64,000 nucleotides of DNA from Nitratireductor sp. (GCF_017794765.1 NZ_CP051236.1:2595987-2659986), one strand, 5' to 3'; positions 1 to 9,801 are shown, numbered from the stretch's first letter. Program-made: numbers and translations. Notes: generated by a model from the sequence alone, not told the origin.

Positions 1-471
1 GAAGGTGAGAAACTGGCCGCCGTTTTCCAGCGCGCACTGAGGAAGATCGGCATCGGTGTATCGATCCGACTGCTTGACGATTCACAGGCGCAGCAACGCA
101 AACAGCGCTATGATTTCGATGTGATCATTGCATCGGTAGGCTTTTCCGGTTCGCTGTCACCCGGCATCGAGCAGATCAACCGCTGGGGATCTTCCGCCGC
201 AGAGGCCGAGGGCAGTTTCAACCTGTCGGGCGCTGCCGACCCGGCAATCGACGCCATGATCGACGCGATGCTGAACGCGCGCAACATGGACGATTACGCT
301 GCAGCCGTACGCGCGCTCGACCGGCTTTTGATGTCGGGTGCCTATGTCGTGCCGATGCAGCACGACAGCGACGAGTGGGTGGCTTACTGGAACGATCTGG
401 CACACCCGGAAAAAACACCACTCTACGGATACAAACTGCAGACCTGGTGGCACAAACCAGACGCAGATTAA
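1..471 (+). CDS. ABC transporter substrate-binding protein, peptide type (C-terminal part)
   Basis: The reading frame is open from the first base of the window to a TAA at 469-471, so the gene starts upstream. The visible 156 residues contain the end of lobe II and the return segment of family-5 extracellular solute-binding proteins (DppA/OppA type): a segment reading DFDVIIASVGFSG, then INRWGSS, then a short helix-rich stretch with AMLNARNMDDY and ALDRLLMSGAYVVPMQH, and the C-terminal YGYKLQTWWHK typical of oligopeptide/YejA-like binding proteins. The family binds peptides or related solutes in the periplasm and delivers them to an inner-membrane ABC permease. The signal peptide and lobe I are outside the window, so the substrate cannot be judged. 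The next gene starts 10 bases downstream. Confidence 0.85.
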   Translation, partial: EGEKLAAVFQRALRKIGIGVSIRLLDDSQAQQRKQRYDFDVIIASVGFSGSLSPGIEQINRWGSSAAEAEGSFNLSGAADPAIDAMIDAMLNARNMDDYAAAVRALDRLLMSGAYVVPMQHDSDEWVAYWNDLAHPEKTPLYGYKLQTWWHKPDAD

Positions 472-481
472 GGCAAAGACC

Positions 482-1159
482 ATGTCTCTTCCCGTAACCA
501 TCGATGTCGTATCCGACGTTGTTTGCCCATGGTGCTATGTGGGGCGCGCGCGCCTGCAGAAAGCGCTGGAAGTCGTGCCCGAACTGGCTGTCGATATCCG
601 TTGGCGGCCCTTTCAACTCGACCCCACCATACCTTCGGGAGGCAAGAGCCGTCAGGCATATCTGACGGGAAAATTCGGGGACGAAGAACGCATCCGTCAG
701 ATGCATGAGCAACTCAGCACTGTCGGGGCGGCGGAAGGGATAGATTTCAATTTCGAAGCCATTGAGATCTCTCCGAACACGCTCAACGCACATCGGGTGA
801 TCCGATGGGCTGCGACCGCCGAACCGGGTGTTCAGGATTTGCTGGTTGGACGTCTTTTCGCGCTCTATTTCGAAGAAGGCGCGGATATCGGAGGCTCCGC
901 CGTGCTCGTCCAGGCTGCACGGGATGCGGGCATGGATGCTGCCGTGGTCGAAACGCTGTTGGCAACCGATGCTGACAAGGCAGAGGTGGAACAGGAGATC
1001 GCCACGGCTCAGCAGATGGGAGTGACCGGAGTACCCTGCTTCCTCCTTGAAGGCCGCTACGCGGTGGTCGGGGCACAGGAATCGGCCACACTTGCCGATG
1101 CCATCCGGCAGGTCGCCCAGGCCAAGGCCGACGGCACTCTCGGCGAAGGCCAGGACTAA
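482..1159 (+). CDS. DsbA family oxidoreductase, FrnE-like
   Basis: A 225-residue protein with a thioredoxin-fold active site C15-P-W-C18 right after the first strand (VTIDVVSDVVCPWCYVG), an inserted helical domain, and the cis-Pro region MGVTGVPCFLLEGRYAVVGAQ near residues 178-198. This is the FrnE/2-hydroxychromene-isomerase-like branch of DsbA (COG2761). No signal peptide is visible, so it probably acts in the cytoplasm as a thiol-disulfide oxidoreductase. I chose the ATG at 482 because the motif begins immediately after it; the frame is open upstream but only as overlap with the preceding gene. It lies 10 bases after the binding-protein gene and may be co-transcribed with it. The physiological substrate is unknown. 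Confidence 0.9.
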   Translation: MSLPVTIDVVSDVVCPWCYVGRARLQKALEVVPELAVDIRWRPFQLDPTIPSGGKSRQAYLTGKFGDEERIRQMHEQLSTVGAAEGIDFNFEAIEISPNTLNAHRVIRWAATAEPGVQDLLVGRLFALYFEEGADIGGSAVLVQAARDAGMDAAVVETLLATDADKAEVEQEIATAQQMGVTGVPCFLLEGRYAVVGAQESATLADAIRQVAQAKADGTLGEGQD

Positions 1160-1189
1160 GACAAGTCCGTCATAAAGCAGAGCTTTCCC

Positions 1190-4100
1190 TCAGGCTGCCT
1201 TTTTCTCGGTCAGCCGCACAAGCTGCGTCATGATAACGGCGGAACCTGCAAGACGTTTTTCAGGCGTCGGCCAGTCGCGAATGAAAACGATGCTCTGGTC
1301 GGGCCGGATTTTTGCCAGCGTACCCTGTTCGCCAATGAAGCGTACGAGCCCCACCGGCTCGGGAAATTCCTGATTGCGGAAATGCACCACAGCTCCCTTG
1401 GGGCCGGCATCGAGCTTTTCCACATTGGCCTTGCGGCACAGAGCCTTGATGAAAACGATCTTCAAGAGGTGTTCCACCTCCTGAGGCAGCGGGCCGAAAC
1501 GGTCAATGAGTTCCGCACCGAAGGCATCAATCTCTTCGGGCGATTCCAACTCTGCGATGCGGCGGTAGAGGCCGAGCCGCAACTGCAGGTCTGAAACATA
1601 TGATTCCGGAATCATGACGGCAGTGCCGACCGTGATCTGCGGCGACCAGCCGGTATCGACCGCCTCGTCCGATCCCTTCAGTTCGGCAACCGCTTCTTCC
1701 AGCATTTGCTGGTAAAGTTCGTAGCCAACTTCCTTGACGTGACCGGACTGTTCTTCGCCCAAAATATTACCGGCGCCGCGAATGTCGAGATCGTGGCTTG
1801 CAAGCTGGAAGCCCGCGCCAAGCGTATCGAGCGACTGGAGCACCTTGAGCCGCCGTTCAGCGGTTGATGTGAGCGTCCGGTTGGGTGGCAGGGTAAAGAG
1901 CGCATAGGCCCTCACCTTGGAGCGCCCCACGCGCCCACGCAACTGATAGAGCTGCGAAAGGCCGAAGATATCAGCGCGGTGCACAATCAGCGTGTTCGCT
2001 GTCGGGATATCGAGGCCAGATTCCACGATTGTGGTGGACAGGAGAACATCATATTGCCCGTCATAGAAGGCGTTCATGATGTCATCGAGTTCGCCGGGCG
2101 GTAATTGCCCGTGGGCCGTGGCCACTTTCAGTTCCGGCACATGTTCTTCAAGGAACGCGCGCACCTCCGCCAGGTCCGAAATGCGCGGAACGACGTAAAA
2201 GCTCTGCCCGCCGCGATAACGCTCGCGCAGAAGCGTCTCGCGGATGACGAGCGGATCGACTGGTGAGATAAAGCTGCGCACTGCCATGCGATCCACGGGC
2301 GCCGTAGTAATGAGCGACAGCTCTCGCACGCCCGTCAACGCCAATTGCAGGGTGCGCGGTATCGGCGTTGCTGACAGTGTGAGCACGTGAATATCGGATT
2401 TCAGCTCCTTCAGCCGCTCCTTGTGCCTCACGCCGAAGTGCTGCTCTTCATCGATGATAAGAAGACCGAGATTCTTGAACGAAACAGAACTACCCAGAAG
2501 TGCATGAGTGCCCACCACGATGTCGACCGTACCGTCGGCAATGCCTTTCTTGGTTTCTGAAAGCTCCTTCGTGCCGACTAGGCGCGATGCCTGCCGGACG
2601 CGCAGCGGAAGGCCGGCAAAACGGTCGCGGAACGTCTTGAAATGCTGGCGGGCGAGCAGTGTCGTTGGCACCACCACAGCCACCTGCAGCCCCTCCATCG
2701 CAGCGACAAAGGCAGCGCGCAGCGCAACTTCCGTCTTGCCGAAACCCACATCGCCGCAGATCAGGCGGTCCATGGGACGACCCGACCCCAGATCGTCGAT
2801 CACGGCGTCAATGGCCGCCTGCTGATCATCCGTTTCCTCATAGGGAAAGCGCGCGGCAAATTCGCCATAAAGCCCTTCTGGCGGAGAAAGCCTGACTCCG
2901 GGACGCATCTCGCGCTCAGCGGCGATGCGGATAAGATGCCCCGCCATCTCCAGAAGCTTTTTCTTCAGCTTGGCCTTGCGCGACTGCCAGGCCACACCGC
3001 CAAGCTTGTCGAGCATGGTGTCAGGCCCATCGGAGCCGTAGCGGGACAGAAGCTCGATATTCTCGACCGGCAGGAACAGCCGGTCATCACCGGCATAGCG
3101 CAGCTCAAGGCAGTCATGCGGCGCGCCCATCGCCTCAATGGTCTTGAGACCGATGAAACGGCCAATGCCGTGGTCGGCATGAACGACGATGTCGCCGGCC
3201 GAAAGTGCGGCCACCTCAGAGATGAAATCCGAGGCTTTTTTGCGTTTTTTGGCGCGACGCACCAGTCGGTCGCCCAGAATGTCCTGTTCACCAATGATGG
3301 CAAGGTCAGCCGTTTCAAAGCCAGCCTCCAGCGGCAGAACGCCGATACCTGCCGTTTCAGGCGCAAGTTTTTCCAGTTCTGCCAGTGTGTCGATGCGAGC
3401 GACATTGCCGAGATTGTGTTCGGCAAGGATCTGTGACAGCCGTTCGGCAGAGCCTTCGCTCCATCCCGCAATCATCACACGCTTGCCATTGGCGCGGAGC
3501 GCTCCGATATGCTTGACCGCGTGATCGAACACATTAGCTTTGGGGTCGGCGCGCTCCTCGGCAAAACTGCGCCCGGCCTCTGCGCCCGCATGGTAGATGC
3601 GCGCCTTGCTGGTCTCTGGCGTTGCAAAGGGCGTAAAGTGAATCACGCGCCTTTCGGCTGCAGCCGCATTTATTTCGTTCGGATCGAGATAGAGCGTCTC
3701 GGGCGGAACCGGCTTGTAAGGCACGGCGCCACCGAGCTCCGTGCCTTCCATCTGCGTACGGCGGGCCTCATAGTGATCGACAATCAGCGCATGCCGTTCG
3801 CCAAGCGCCTCTTCAGCAAGATGGTCGAACACGATGGGCGCTTCGGGCAAATAGTCGAGCACGCTGTCAAGCCGCTCGTGGAACAGTGGCAGCCAGTGCT
3901 CCATTCCGGCAAAACGCCGCCCCTCGCTGACTGCGCTGTAAAGCGCGTCATCGCGCGAGGGAGCGCCGAAGGTCTCGATATAGTTGCGGCGAAACCGGCT
4001 TATGACCTCAGGAGAAAGCGTGATCTCGCTCATGGCCTGAAGCGAGACTTCCTTGCGCTGGCCGGTGGTGCGCTGGGTGGCGATGTCGAATGCGCGGATC

Positions 4101-4693
4101 GATTCGAGCGTATCGCCGAAGAAATCGAGGCGCAGCGCTTCTTCCCATCCGGGCGCAAAGAGATCGAGAATGCCGCCGCGCACCGCATACTCCCCCACAT
4201 CGCGCACGGTGGAAACGCGTTCGAAACCACTTGTTTCAAGCCGCGCCGTCAGCGCCGTCATGTCGACCTGATTGCCCGGCCGGGCACAAAAGCCCTGTGC
4301 TCCGATCTGGTCTGCAGGTGGCATGCGCTGCAACAGCGCATTGGCGCTGACAATCACTGCCGCACGGTGTGGATTTTTGCGTAGCTCCGCCATCGCTCCC
4401 ATCGCGGCGAGCCTGCGCGCTGCGGCATCGGCGCCGGGCGACACCCGGTCATAGGGCAGGCAGTCCCACGCCGGAAGATCAAGGACCGGCAGACCGGGTT
4501 CCACGAAGCGGAGCGTATCGACGAGCGATGGCAGACGCTGCCCGTCACGCAGGACGAAGATGATCGGCCCGTCAGGCGCCACCTCACGCGCAGCGGCGGC
4601 CAGGGCGAATGCTTCAAACCCGTCCGCAACGCCGTCGACGGTAACAGCGCCAGCACCCGCACGCGGCAGTTTCAAAGCTTTGATGAGTTTCAT
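1190..4693 (-). CDS. mfd: transcription-repair coupling factor Mfd
   Basis: A 1167-residue protein of the usual Mfd length. Mfd pushes RNA polymerase stalled at DNA lesions off the template and recruits UvrA for nucleotide excision repair. An N-terminal UvrB-like module runs to about residue 340. The RNA-polymerase interaction (CarD-like) domain is around 500-560 (DIVVHADHGIGRFIGL). The RecG-like translocase motor follows, with Walker A GDVGFGKTE at 647-655 and DEEQ at 748-751. The helicase lobe 2 has the VESGLDIPTANT and QLRGRVGRS motifs, and a TRCF C-terminal domain follows. It is transcribed after sdhE, 12 bases away, an arrangement usual in rhizobia. Confidence 0.98.
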   Translation of the reverse strand: MKLIKALKLPRAGAGAVTVDGVADGFEAFALAAAAREVAPDGPIIFVLRDGQRLPSLVDTLRFVEPGLPVLDLPAWDCLPYDRVSPGADAAARRLAAMGAMAELRKNPHRAAVIVSANALLQRMPPADQIGAQGFCARPGNQVDMTALTARLETSGFERVSTVRDVGEYAVRGGILDLFAPGWEEALRLDFFGDTLESIRAFDIATQRTTGQRKEVSLQAMSEITLSPEVISRFRRNYIETFGAPSRDDALYSAVSEGRRFAGMEHWLPLFHERLDSVLDYLPEAPIVFDHLAEEALGERHALIVDHYEARRTQMEGTELGGAVPYKPVPPETLYLDPNEINAAAAERRVIHFTPFATPETSKARIYHAGAEAGRSFAEERADPKANVFDHAVKHIGALRANGKRVMIAGWSEGSAERLSQILAEHNLGNVARIDTLAELEKLAPETAGIGVLPLEAGFETADLAIIGEQDILGDRLVRRAKKRKKASDFISEVAALSAGDIVVHADHGIGRFIGLKTIEAMGAPHDCLELRYAGDDRLFLPVENIELLSRYGSDGPDTMLDKLGGVAWQSRKAKLKKKLLEMAGHLIRIAAEREMRPGVRLSPPEGLYGEFAARFPYEETDDQQAAIDAVIDDLGSGRPMDRLICGDVGFGKTEVALRAAFVAAMEGLQVAVVVPTTLLARQHFKTFRDRFAGLPLRVRQASRLVGTKELSETKKGIADGTVDIVVGTHALLGSSVSFKNLGLLIIDEEQHFGVRHKERLKELKSDIHVLTLSATPIPRTLQLALTGVRELSLITTAPVDRMAVRSFISPVDPLVIRETLLRERYRGGQSFYVVPRISDLAEVRAFLEEHVPELKVATAHGQLPPGELDDIMNAFYDGQYDVLLSTTIVESGLDIPTANTLIVHRADIFGLSQLYQLRGRVGRSKVRAYALFTLPPNRTLTSTAERRLKVLQSLDTLGAGFQLASHDLDIRGAGNILGEEQSGHVKEVGYELYQQMLEEAVAELKGSDEAVDTGWSPQITVGTAVMIPESYVSDLQLRLGLYRRIAELESPEEIDAFGAELIDRFGPLPQEVEHLLKIVFIKALCRKANVEKLDAGPKGAVVHFRNQEFPEPVGLVRFIGEQGTLAKIRPDQSIVFIRDWPTPEKRLAGSAVIMTQLVRLTEKKAA

Positions 4694-4705
4694 CGACGTC
4701 CTGCC

Positions 4706-4984
4706 TCAGCGTCCCTGCGATGCGATGATGCGGCCCCACAACGGCGTGTCATATTCTGGCGGCACCGGAAGTTCACCCGTGACCCACTTGAAGAGATTGG
4801 TATCCGGCACGTTCAAAATGGCTTCGAACTGATCCATTTCATCGTCGCTGAGCCGGTCGATTTCGGCATCTGCAAACCCACCCAGAACGAGGTCCATCTC
4901 GCGCATGCCACGGCGCCAGGAGCGCACGAGCGCACGTCGGCGGCGCGGGTCGAGATCGTGGCTGGAACGGGTGGTGCCTGTCAT
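4706..4984 (-). CDS. sdhE: FAD assembly factor SdhE (succinate dehydrogenase assembly factor 2)
   Basis: A 92-residue protein with the RGMRE motif (RSWRRGMREMDLVLGGF) that defines the SdhE/Sdh5/CptB family. These small proteins promote covalent attachment of FAD to the flavoprotein subunit of succinate dehydrogenase. The C-terminal part (FEAILNVPDTNLFKWVTG) also fits the family. I chose the ATG at 4984 (MTGTTRSSH); a longer frame to 5041 would add a sequence with no family similarity that I can see. It is divergent from recG, with a 107-base shared upstream region, and immediately upstream of mfd. Confidence 0.92.
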   Translation of the reverse strand: MTGTTRSSHDLDPRRRRALVRSWRRGMREMDLVLGGFADAEIDRLSDDEMDQFEAILNVPDTNLFKWVTGELPVPPEYDTPLWGRIIASQGR

Positions 4985-5091
4985 GGTTTCGCTTTCATGC
5001 TCTGCAGCGGTCGGTCGCCCGGGCGGATATAGCGTGTGCATGAGCGTCTGTCAGCCTTGCGTCGGCGAATTTGACCCTTAATCATGACAGT

Positions 5092-7200
5092 ATGCGTCCT
5101 ACACTGCTCGATCCCCTTTTTGCTCCCGTGACTGCGCTCGATGGCGTTGGCGCGAAACTCGCCGATCTTCTGGCAAACATCGCCCCCGGCGATGCGGCCG
5201 GGCGTGAACTTCGCGTCGGCGACCTGCTCTTCGTGCTGCCGCACTCGCTCATCGACCGGCGCAATCGCCCTGGCATTGCCAATGCGCAGGAGGGAGCGAT
5301 CGTCACGCTGGATCTGACGGTGGGGCGGCATCACCCCTCTCCCCCCGGACGCAGGAATGTGCCCTATCGGGTCTTCGCCTTCGACGAAACGGGAGAGATC
5401 GCCCTCACCTTCTTCCATGCGCGGACGCCGTGGATCGAGAAAATACTTCCGGAAGGCGAAAAGGTTTTGGTGAGCGGTCGGATGGAATGGTTCAACGGCC
5501 GCGCGTCCATGGTGCACCCCGATTTCGTCGTTCCGAAGGCTGACGCTCACACGTTGCCAATGCTGGAACCGGTGTATCCGCTGACCGCCGGTCTTTCGGC
5601 AAAAGTATTGCGCCGGGCCATCACACAAGCGCTGGAACGTCTGCCAGATCTACCCGAGTGGCAGGATGAGAGCTTTCTGTCACGAAACCGGATGCCGTCG
5701 TTCAATGATGCGCTGAAAACGCTTCACCATCCGCAGGCACTGGAGGACGTTCAGCCCGAAAGTTCCGCCTGGCGGCGTATCGCCTATGATGAATTTCTCG
5801 CAGGGCAGCTTTCGCTCGCGCTGGTGCGTGCAAAGGTGAAACGCCTTTCCGGCCGACCACTGAATGGCGACGGGCGTTTTGAAACAAGCATCCGCCGAGC
5901 ATTGCCCTATTCGCTGACGGCCGCGCAGGAAGACGCTGTACGCGACATCCTCAGGGATCTGGCCAGCGATGAGCGCATGGTGCGCCTGCTGCAGGGGGAT
6001 GTGGGTGCAGGCAAAACCGTTGTGGCACTCCTCGCCATGGCCCGCGCTGCCGAGGCGGGCGGGCAGTCGGCTCTCATGGCACCGACCGAAATTCTTGCCC
6101 GCCAGCATGCAGCGACCATCACGCCCCTGGCAGAGGCCGCTGGCCTGAGCGTTGCAATCCTGACTGGACGTGAAAAGGGACGGGAGCGCCAGCGCATTCT
6201 GGAAGAGATCGCGTCCGGAGCGGTCGATTTCGTGATCGGCACGCATGCGCTTTTTCAGGAAACAGTACAATTCAGGGATCTCGCGCTCGCCGTCGTCGAC
6301 GAGCAGCATCGCTTTGGCGTGCATCAGCGTCTGGCCATGACGGCCAAGGGTAATGCACCCGACATGCTTGTCATGACGGCTACTCCGATCCCCCGGACAC
6401 TCGTGCTCTCCGCTTTCGGTGACATGGATGTTTCCCGCCTGACAGAAAAGCCCGCCGGCAGACAGCCGATCCGAACCGTCACACTGCCGGTAGAGCGTCT
6501 TCCGCAATTGGTGGACCGGATCAGAAGAGCGCTCTCAGAAGGCCAGAAGGTATACTGGATCTGCCCGCTCGTGGAGGAATCCGAAGAACTTGAACTGATG
6601 TCTGCAGAGGACCGTCACGCTTCGCTGCAGAAGGTGTTCGGAGACAGGGTCGGTCTCATTCACGGACGTATGAAAGCCAGCGACAAAGATGATGCAATGC
6701 GTGCCTTCAAGGACGGGCGGACACGCATTCTTGTCGGCACCACCGTGGTTGAGGTGGGCGTGGATGTGCCCGACGCGACGATCATCGTGGTCGAACACGC
6801 CGAACGGTTCGGTCTGGCGCAACTGCATCAGTTGCGCGGACGTGTGGGGCGCGGTGCGCTCGCCTCCTCCTGCGTTCTCGTCTACAAGGGGCCGCTCGGG
6901 GAGACAGCAACCCGCAGGCTCGAAGTAATGCGGGAAACGGAAGACGGTTTCCTCATTGCGGAAGAAGATCTCAAATTGCGCGGTGAAGGCGATCTTCTGG
7001 GGACGAAGCAGTCAGGGACGCCGGGATTTCGCGTCGCCCGGATCGAGGCCCATGTGGACCTTTTGCAGGCCGCCCGCGACGATGCGCGGTTAATCCTGTC
7101 ACGCGATCCGGATCTCCAATCCCCACGTGGCGAAGCGCTGAGGCTTCTCCTTTATTTGTTCGGACGCGACGAGGCGATTCGCTTGCTGCGGGCGGGCTGA
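5092..7200 (+). CDS. recG: ATP-dependent DNA helicase RecG
   Basis: A 702-residue RecG, the double-stranded DNA translocase that regresses stalled replication forks and branch-migrates Holliday junctions. The N-terminal wedge (OB-fold) domain covers roughly residues 50-150. The motor follows with Walker A GDVGAGKT at 302-309, the DEQH box at 403-406, the lobe 2 motif TTVVEVGVDVPDAT and QLRGRVGRG. The C-terminal LKLRGEGDLLGTKQSG segment is characteristic. I chose the ATG at 5092 (MRPTLLDPLF) because homologues as I know them begin this way; a TTG at 5071 is in frame but less likely. The 3' end overlaps the convergent DUF502 gene by 49 bases. Confidence 0.97.
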   Translation: MRPTLLDPLFAPVTALDGVGAKLADLLANIAPGDAAGRELRVGDLLFVLPHSLIDRRNRPGIANAQEGAIVTLDLTVGRHHPSPPGRRNVPYRVFAFDETGEIALTFFHARTPWIEKILPEGEKVLVSGRMEWFNGRASMVHPDFVVPKADAHTLPMLEPVYPLTAGLSAKVLRRAITQALERLPDLPEWQDESFLSRNRMPSFNDALKTLHHPQALEDVQPESSAWRRIAYDEFLAGQLSLALVRAKVKRLSGRPLNGDGRFETSIRRALPYSLTAAQEDAVRDILRDLASDERMVRLLQGDVGAGKTVVALLAMARAAEAGGQSALMAPTEILARQHAATITPLAEAAGLSVAILTGREKGRERQRILEEIASGAVDFVIGTHALFQETVQFRDLALAVVDEQHRFGVHQRLAMTAKGNAPDMLVMTATPIPRTLVLSAFGDMDVSRLTEKPAGRQPIRTVTLPVERLPQLVDRIRRALSEGQKVYWICPLVEESEELELMSAEDRHASLQKVFGDRVGLIHGRMKASDKDDAMRAFKDGRTRILVGTTVVEVGVDVPDATIIVVEHAERFGLAQLHQLRGRVGRGALASSCVLVYKGPLGETATRRLEVMRETEDGFLIAEEDLKLRGEGDLLGTKQSGTPGFRVARIEAHVDLLQAARDDARLILSRDPDLQSPRGEALRLLLYLFGRDEAIRLLRAG

Positions 7201-7859
7201 GCGGCTTTCGCCTTCGCCTCGGCGGCAAGCGTCTCTGTCTTTGCCTGATATTCCGGTGCCACAAGACCAGCCGAAATGACAAGCTTGGCCCCCTCCTCCA
7301 CCGTCATTTTCAGCTCAATCACATCCTTCTTTGGCACGAATAAAAGGTAACCGGAGGTCGGGTTGGGTGTCGTGGGCAGGAAGACTGCGATTGTCTGTCC
7401 CATATCGTCATCGATCTTCGCCTGGACCTCGCCTCGCGTTTCGGTGGCGATGAAGACAAGCGCCCAAAGCCCCTTCCGGGGGTATTCAATGAGGCCGACT
7501 TTCTTGAAAGTGTCCGATCTTTCCGAAAGCACGGTTTCAAGGATTTGCTTCAGACCGCGGTAAACACTGCGCACCAGGGGCATGCGCCCCAGGATTTTCT
7601 CGCCGGTGGCGATGATTGTGCGCCCAATGAAATTCGCTGTAAGAAACCCGATCAGCGTGATCAGGACGAGAGCGACAATCAACCCGAAACCCGGAACCGC
7701 AAATGGCAGATAATTGTCAGGGTTATAGCGGAAGGGAATATAGGGTTTGACCCAGGAATCCACCCAGCCGATCATCGACCAGGCGAGATAGGCGGTAATC
7801 GCCAGGGGCGCGGTGACTATGAAGCCCGTGAGAAAGTAGTTGCGCAGGCGAGTCATCAT
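7152..7859 (-). CDS. DUF502 family membrane protein
   Basis: A 235-residue protein with two N-terminal membrane segments (about residues 9-31 and 55-76), followed by a soluble domain containing RMPLVRSVYRGLKQILETV and the GYLLFVPKKDV region of the DUF502 family (COG2928). The function of the family is not established. The C-terminal tail is Ala/Lys-rich (AAEAKAKAAQPARSKR). The last 49 bases of the gene overlap the 3' end of recG on the other strand. It lies downstream of glmS, but a terminator-like hairpin at 7901-7930 separates them. Confidence 0.88.
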   Translation of the reverse strand: MMTRLRNYFLTGFIVTAPLAITAYLAWSMIGWVDSWVKPYIPFRYNPDNYLPFAVPGFGLIVALVLITLIGFLTANFIGRTIIATGEKILGRMPLVRSVYRGLKQILETVLSERSDTFKKVGLIEYPRKGLWALVFIATETRGEVQAKIDDDMGQTIAVFLPTTPNPTSGYLLFVPKKDVIELKMTVEEGAKLVISAGLVAPEYQAKTETLAAEAKAKAAQPARSKRIASSRPNK

Positions 7860-7900
7860 GATGCGGAAACGGGCCTCGAATGTGATGGATTAAGGAAGAA

Positions 7901-7930
7901 CAGCCCGGTGGACATTACGCCACCAGGCTG
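7901..7930 (-). terminator. Rho-independent terminator downstream of glmS
   Basis: Read on the minus strand this is an 11-pair stem, CAGCCTGGTGG against CCACCGGGCTG, with an 8-base loop and one U-G wobble, followed by the pyrimidine run TTCTTCCTT. The wobble forms only in the minus-strand RNA, which points to termination of glmS transcription about 48 bases past its stop codon. Confidence 0.72.
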
Positions 7931-7977
7931 AACAATAGAATAGGAATTCGGGCCGCTGTATGACAGCCCCTTGCCTG

Positions 7978-9801
7978 CTATTCGACCGTAACGGATTTTG
8001 CCAGATTGCGGGGCTGGTCCACATCCGTCCCCATGATGACGGCCGTGTGGTAGGCCAGCATCTGGATCGGCAATGCGTAGACGATCGGCGCGACGAACTC
8101 AGGAACATCCGGCAAAACCACTGTTTCCAGAGCATCGAGCGTTGCGTTTTTCGCGCCTTTCTCATCCGTGATCAGAATGATGCGACCACCGCGCGCGGCG
8201 ACCTCCTGCATGTTGGAAACGGTTTTCTCGAAAATACGATCATGTGGAGCGATCACGATCACCGGCATCTGTTCGTCGATCAGCGCGATCGGGCCATGCT
8301 TCAATTCGCCGGCTGCGTAACCCTCGGCGTGAATGTAGGAGATTTCCTTGAGCTTCAGCGCACCTTCCAGCGCCAGCGGGTAATTTGTGTCGCGGCCGAG
8401 ATAAAGCACATGACGCACATGTGAGAGCTCGCGCGCGACTTTCTCGATGCTCGCGCTCAGCTTGAGCGCCTGCGACGCAAACCGCGGTGCTTCGGAAAGC
8501 TGGCGCACAAGCGTCTTTTCTTCGTCTGCGGTGATTGTGCCGCGCGCCCTGGCTGCCCTGAGCGTCAACGCTGCAAGAACGCTGAGCTGACAGGTAAATG
8601 CCTTGGTGGAGGCAACGCCGATTTCCGGGCCGGCGAGCGTCGGGAAAATGCCGTCGCTTTCACGCGCTATGGTCGATTCCCGCACATTGACGATAGCCGA
8701 GATCGGAATGCCCTCTCCCCGGCAATAGCGCAGCGAAGCAAGCGTATCGGCCGTCTCGCCGGATTGCGAGATGAAGAGTGCCGCGCTGTTCTTCGGCAGC
8801 GGCATTTCGCGATAGCGGAACTCGGAGGCAATGTCGATATCGACCGGCAGACGTGCATAGCGCTCCAGCCAGTACTTGCCGATCAATCCGGCCAGGTAGG
8901 CCGTGCCGCAGGCTGAAATCGCCAGACGCTCGATCTTCGCAAAGTCGAAGGGCAGATCGAATTCCGCCACTCCCCCCTCGGCGAAGTTGAGATAATGGGC
9001 GAGCGTGTGGGAAATGACTTCCGGCTGTTCATGGATTTCCTTTTCCATGAAATGCCGGTGATTGCCCTTGTCGACGAGAAGGCTGGTGCCGACGGACTGC
9101 TGACGCGCGCGTTCGACCGGCTGGCCATCCATGCCAAAGATCTCCATGCCCCCACGGCGCACGACCACCCAGTCGCCATCCTCCAGGTAGGTGATGGTGT
9201 TTGTGAAAGGCGCAAGCGCGATGGCATCGGAACCAAGATACATCTCCCCCTCGCCGTGGCCGACCGCAAGCGGGGGACCATTGCGAGCGCCGACAATCAT
9301 GTCTTCGTCACCGCGGAACATGATCGCCAGGGCAAAGGCACCGCGCAGACGCTTCAGCGCCGCGAAGGCCGCGTCCTGCGGCACAGATCCGTTTTTCAGT
9401 TCGCTCGCAACGAGATGTGCAACGACCTCCGTATCGGTCTGCGAAGAAAACGAGACACCATCGGCTTTCAACTCGTCGCGCAATTCCGCGAAATTTTCGA
9501 TGATCCCATTGTGAACGACGGCCACGTCGCCGGCGAAATGCGGATGCGCGTTGGTCTCGTTGGGAACGCCATGGGTTGCCCAGCGCGTGTGGCCGATGCC
9601 AATCAGGCCCCCAAGGGGATCCTCCCCCAGCCTCTTCTCGAGGTTCACCAGCTTGCCCTCGGCGCGGCGTCGATCGAGCCTGCCATTATCAAGGGTTGCG
9701 ACGCCGGCGGAATCATATCCGCGATACTCAAGTCGCTTCAGCGCGTCGACGATGAGCGGCGCCACCGGCGTCTGCCCGACAATGCCCACAATTCCACACA
9801 T
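7978..9801 (-). CDS. glmS: glutamine--fructose-6-phosphate aminotransferase (isomerizing)
   Basis: A 607-residue glucosamine-6-phosphate synthase. It makes glucosamine 6-phosphate from fructose 6-phosphate and glutamine, the entry step to UDP-GlcNAc for peptidoglycan and lipid A. The N-terminal glutaminase domain starts with catalytic Cys2 (MCGIVGIVG) and includes GHTRWATHG and HNGIIENF. Two SIS isomerase domains follow (SQSGETADT; GPEIGVASTKAFT), and the conserved C-terminus AKSVTVE is present. The length is normal. It lies 137 bases downstream of glmU in the same direction, so the two UDP-GlcNAc genes are probably co-regulated. Confidence 0.98.
   Translation of the reverse strand: MCGIVGIVGQTPVAPLIVDALKRLEYRGYDSAGVATLDNGRLDRRRAEGKLVNLEKRLGEDPLGGLIGIGHTRWATHGVPNETNAHPHFAGDVAVVHNGIIENFAELRDELKADGVSFSSQTDTEVVAHLVASELKNGSVPQDAAFAALKRLRGAFALAIMFRGDEDMIVGARNGPPLAVGHGEGEMYLGSDAIALAPFTNTITYLEDGDWVVVRRGGMEIFGMDGQPVERARQQSVGTSLLVDKGNHRHFMEKEIHEQPEVISHTLAHYLNFAEGGVAEFDLPFDFAKIERLAISACGTAYLAGLIGKYWLERYARLPVDIDIASEFRYREMPLPKNSAALFISQSGETADTLASLRYCRGEGIPISAIVNVRESTIARESDGIFPTLAGPEIGVASTKAFTCQLSVLAALTLRAARARGTITADEEKTLVRQLSEAPRFASQALKLSASIEKVARELSHVRHVLYLGRDTNYPLALEGALKLKEISYIHAEGYAAGELKHGPIALIDEQMPVIVIAPHDRIFEKTVSNMQEVAARGGRIILITDEKGAKNATLDALETVVLPDVPEFVAPIVYALPIQMLAYHTAVIMGTDVDQPRNLAKSVTVE

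Noticed and set aside
5071..5091. TTG start for recG
   Set aside because: It is in frame but adds seven residues not seen in homologues as I know them; the ATG at 5092 gives the usual N-terminus.
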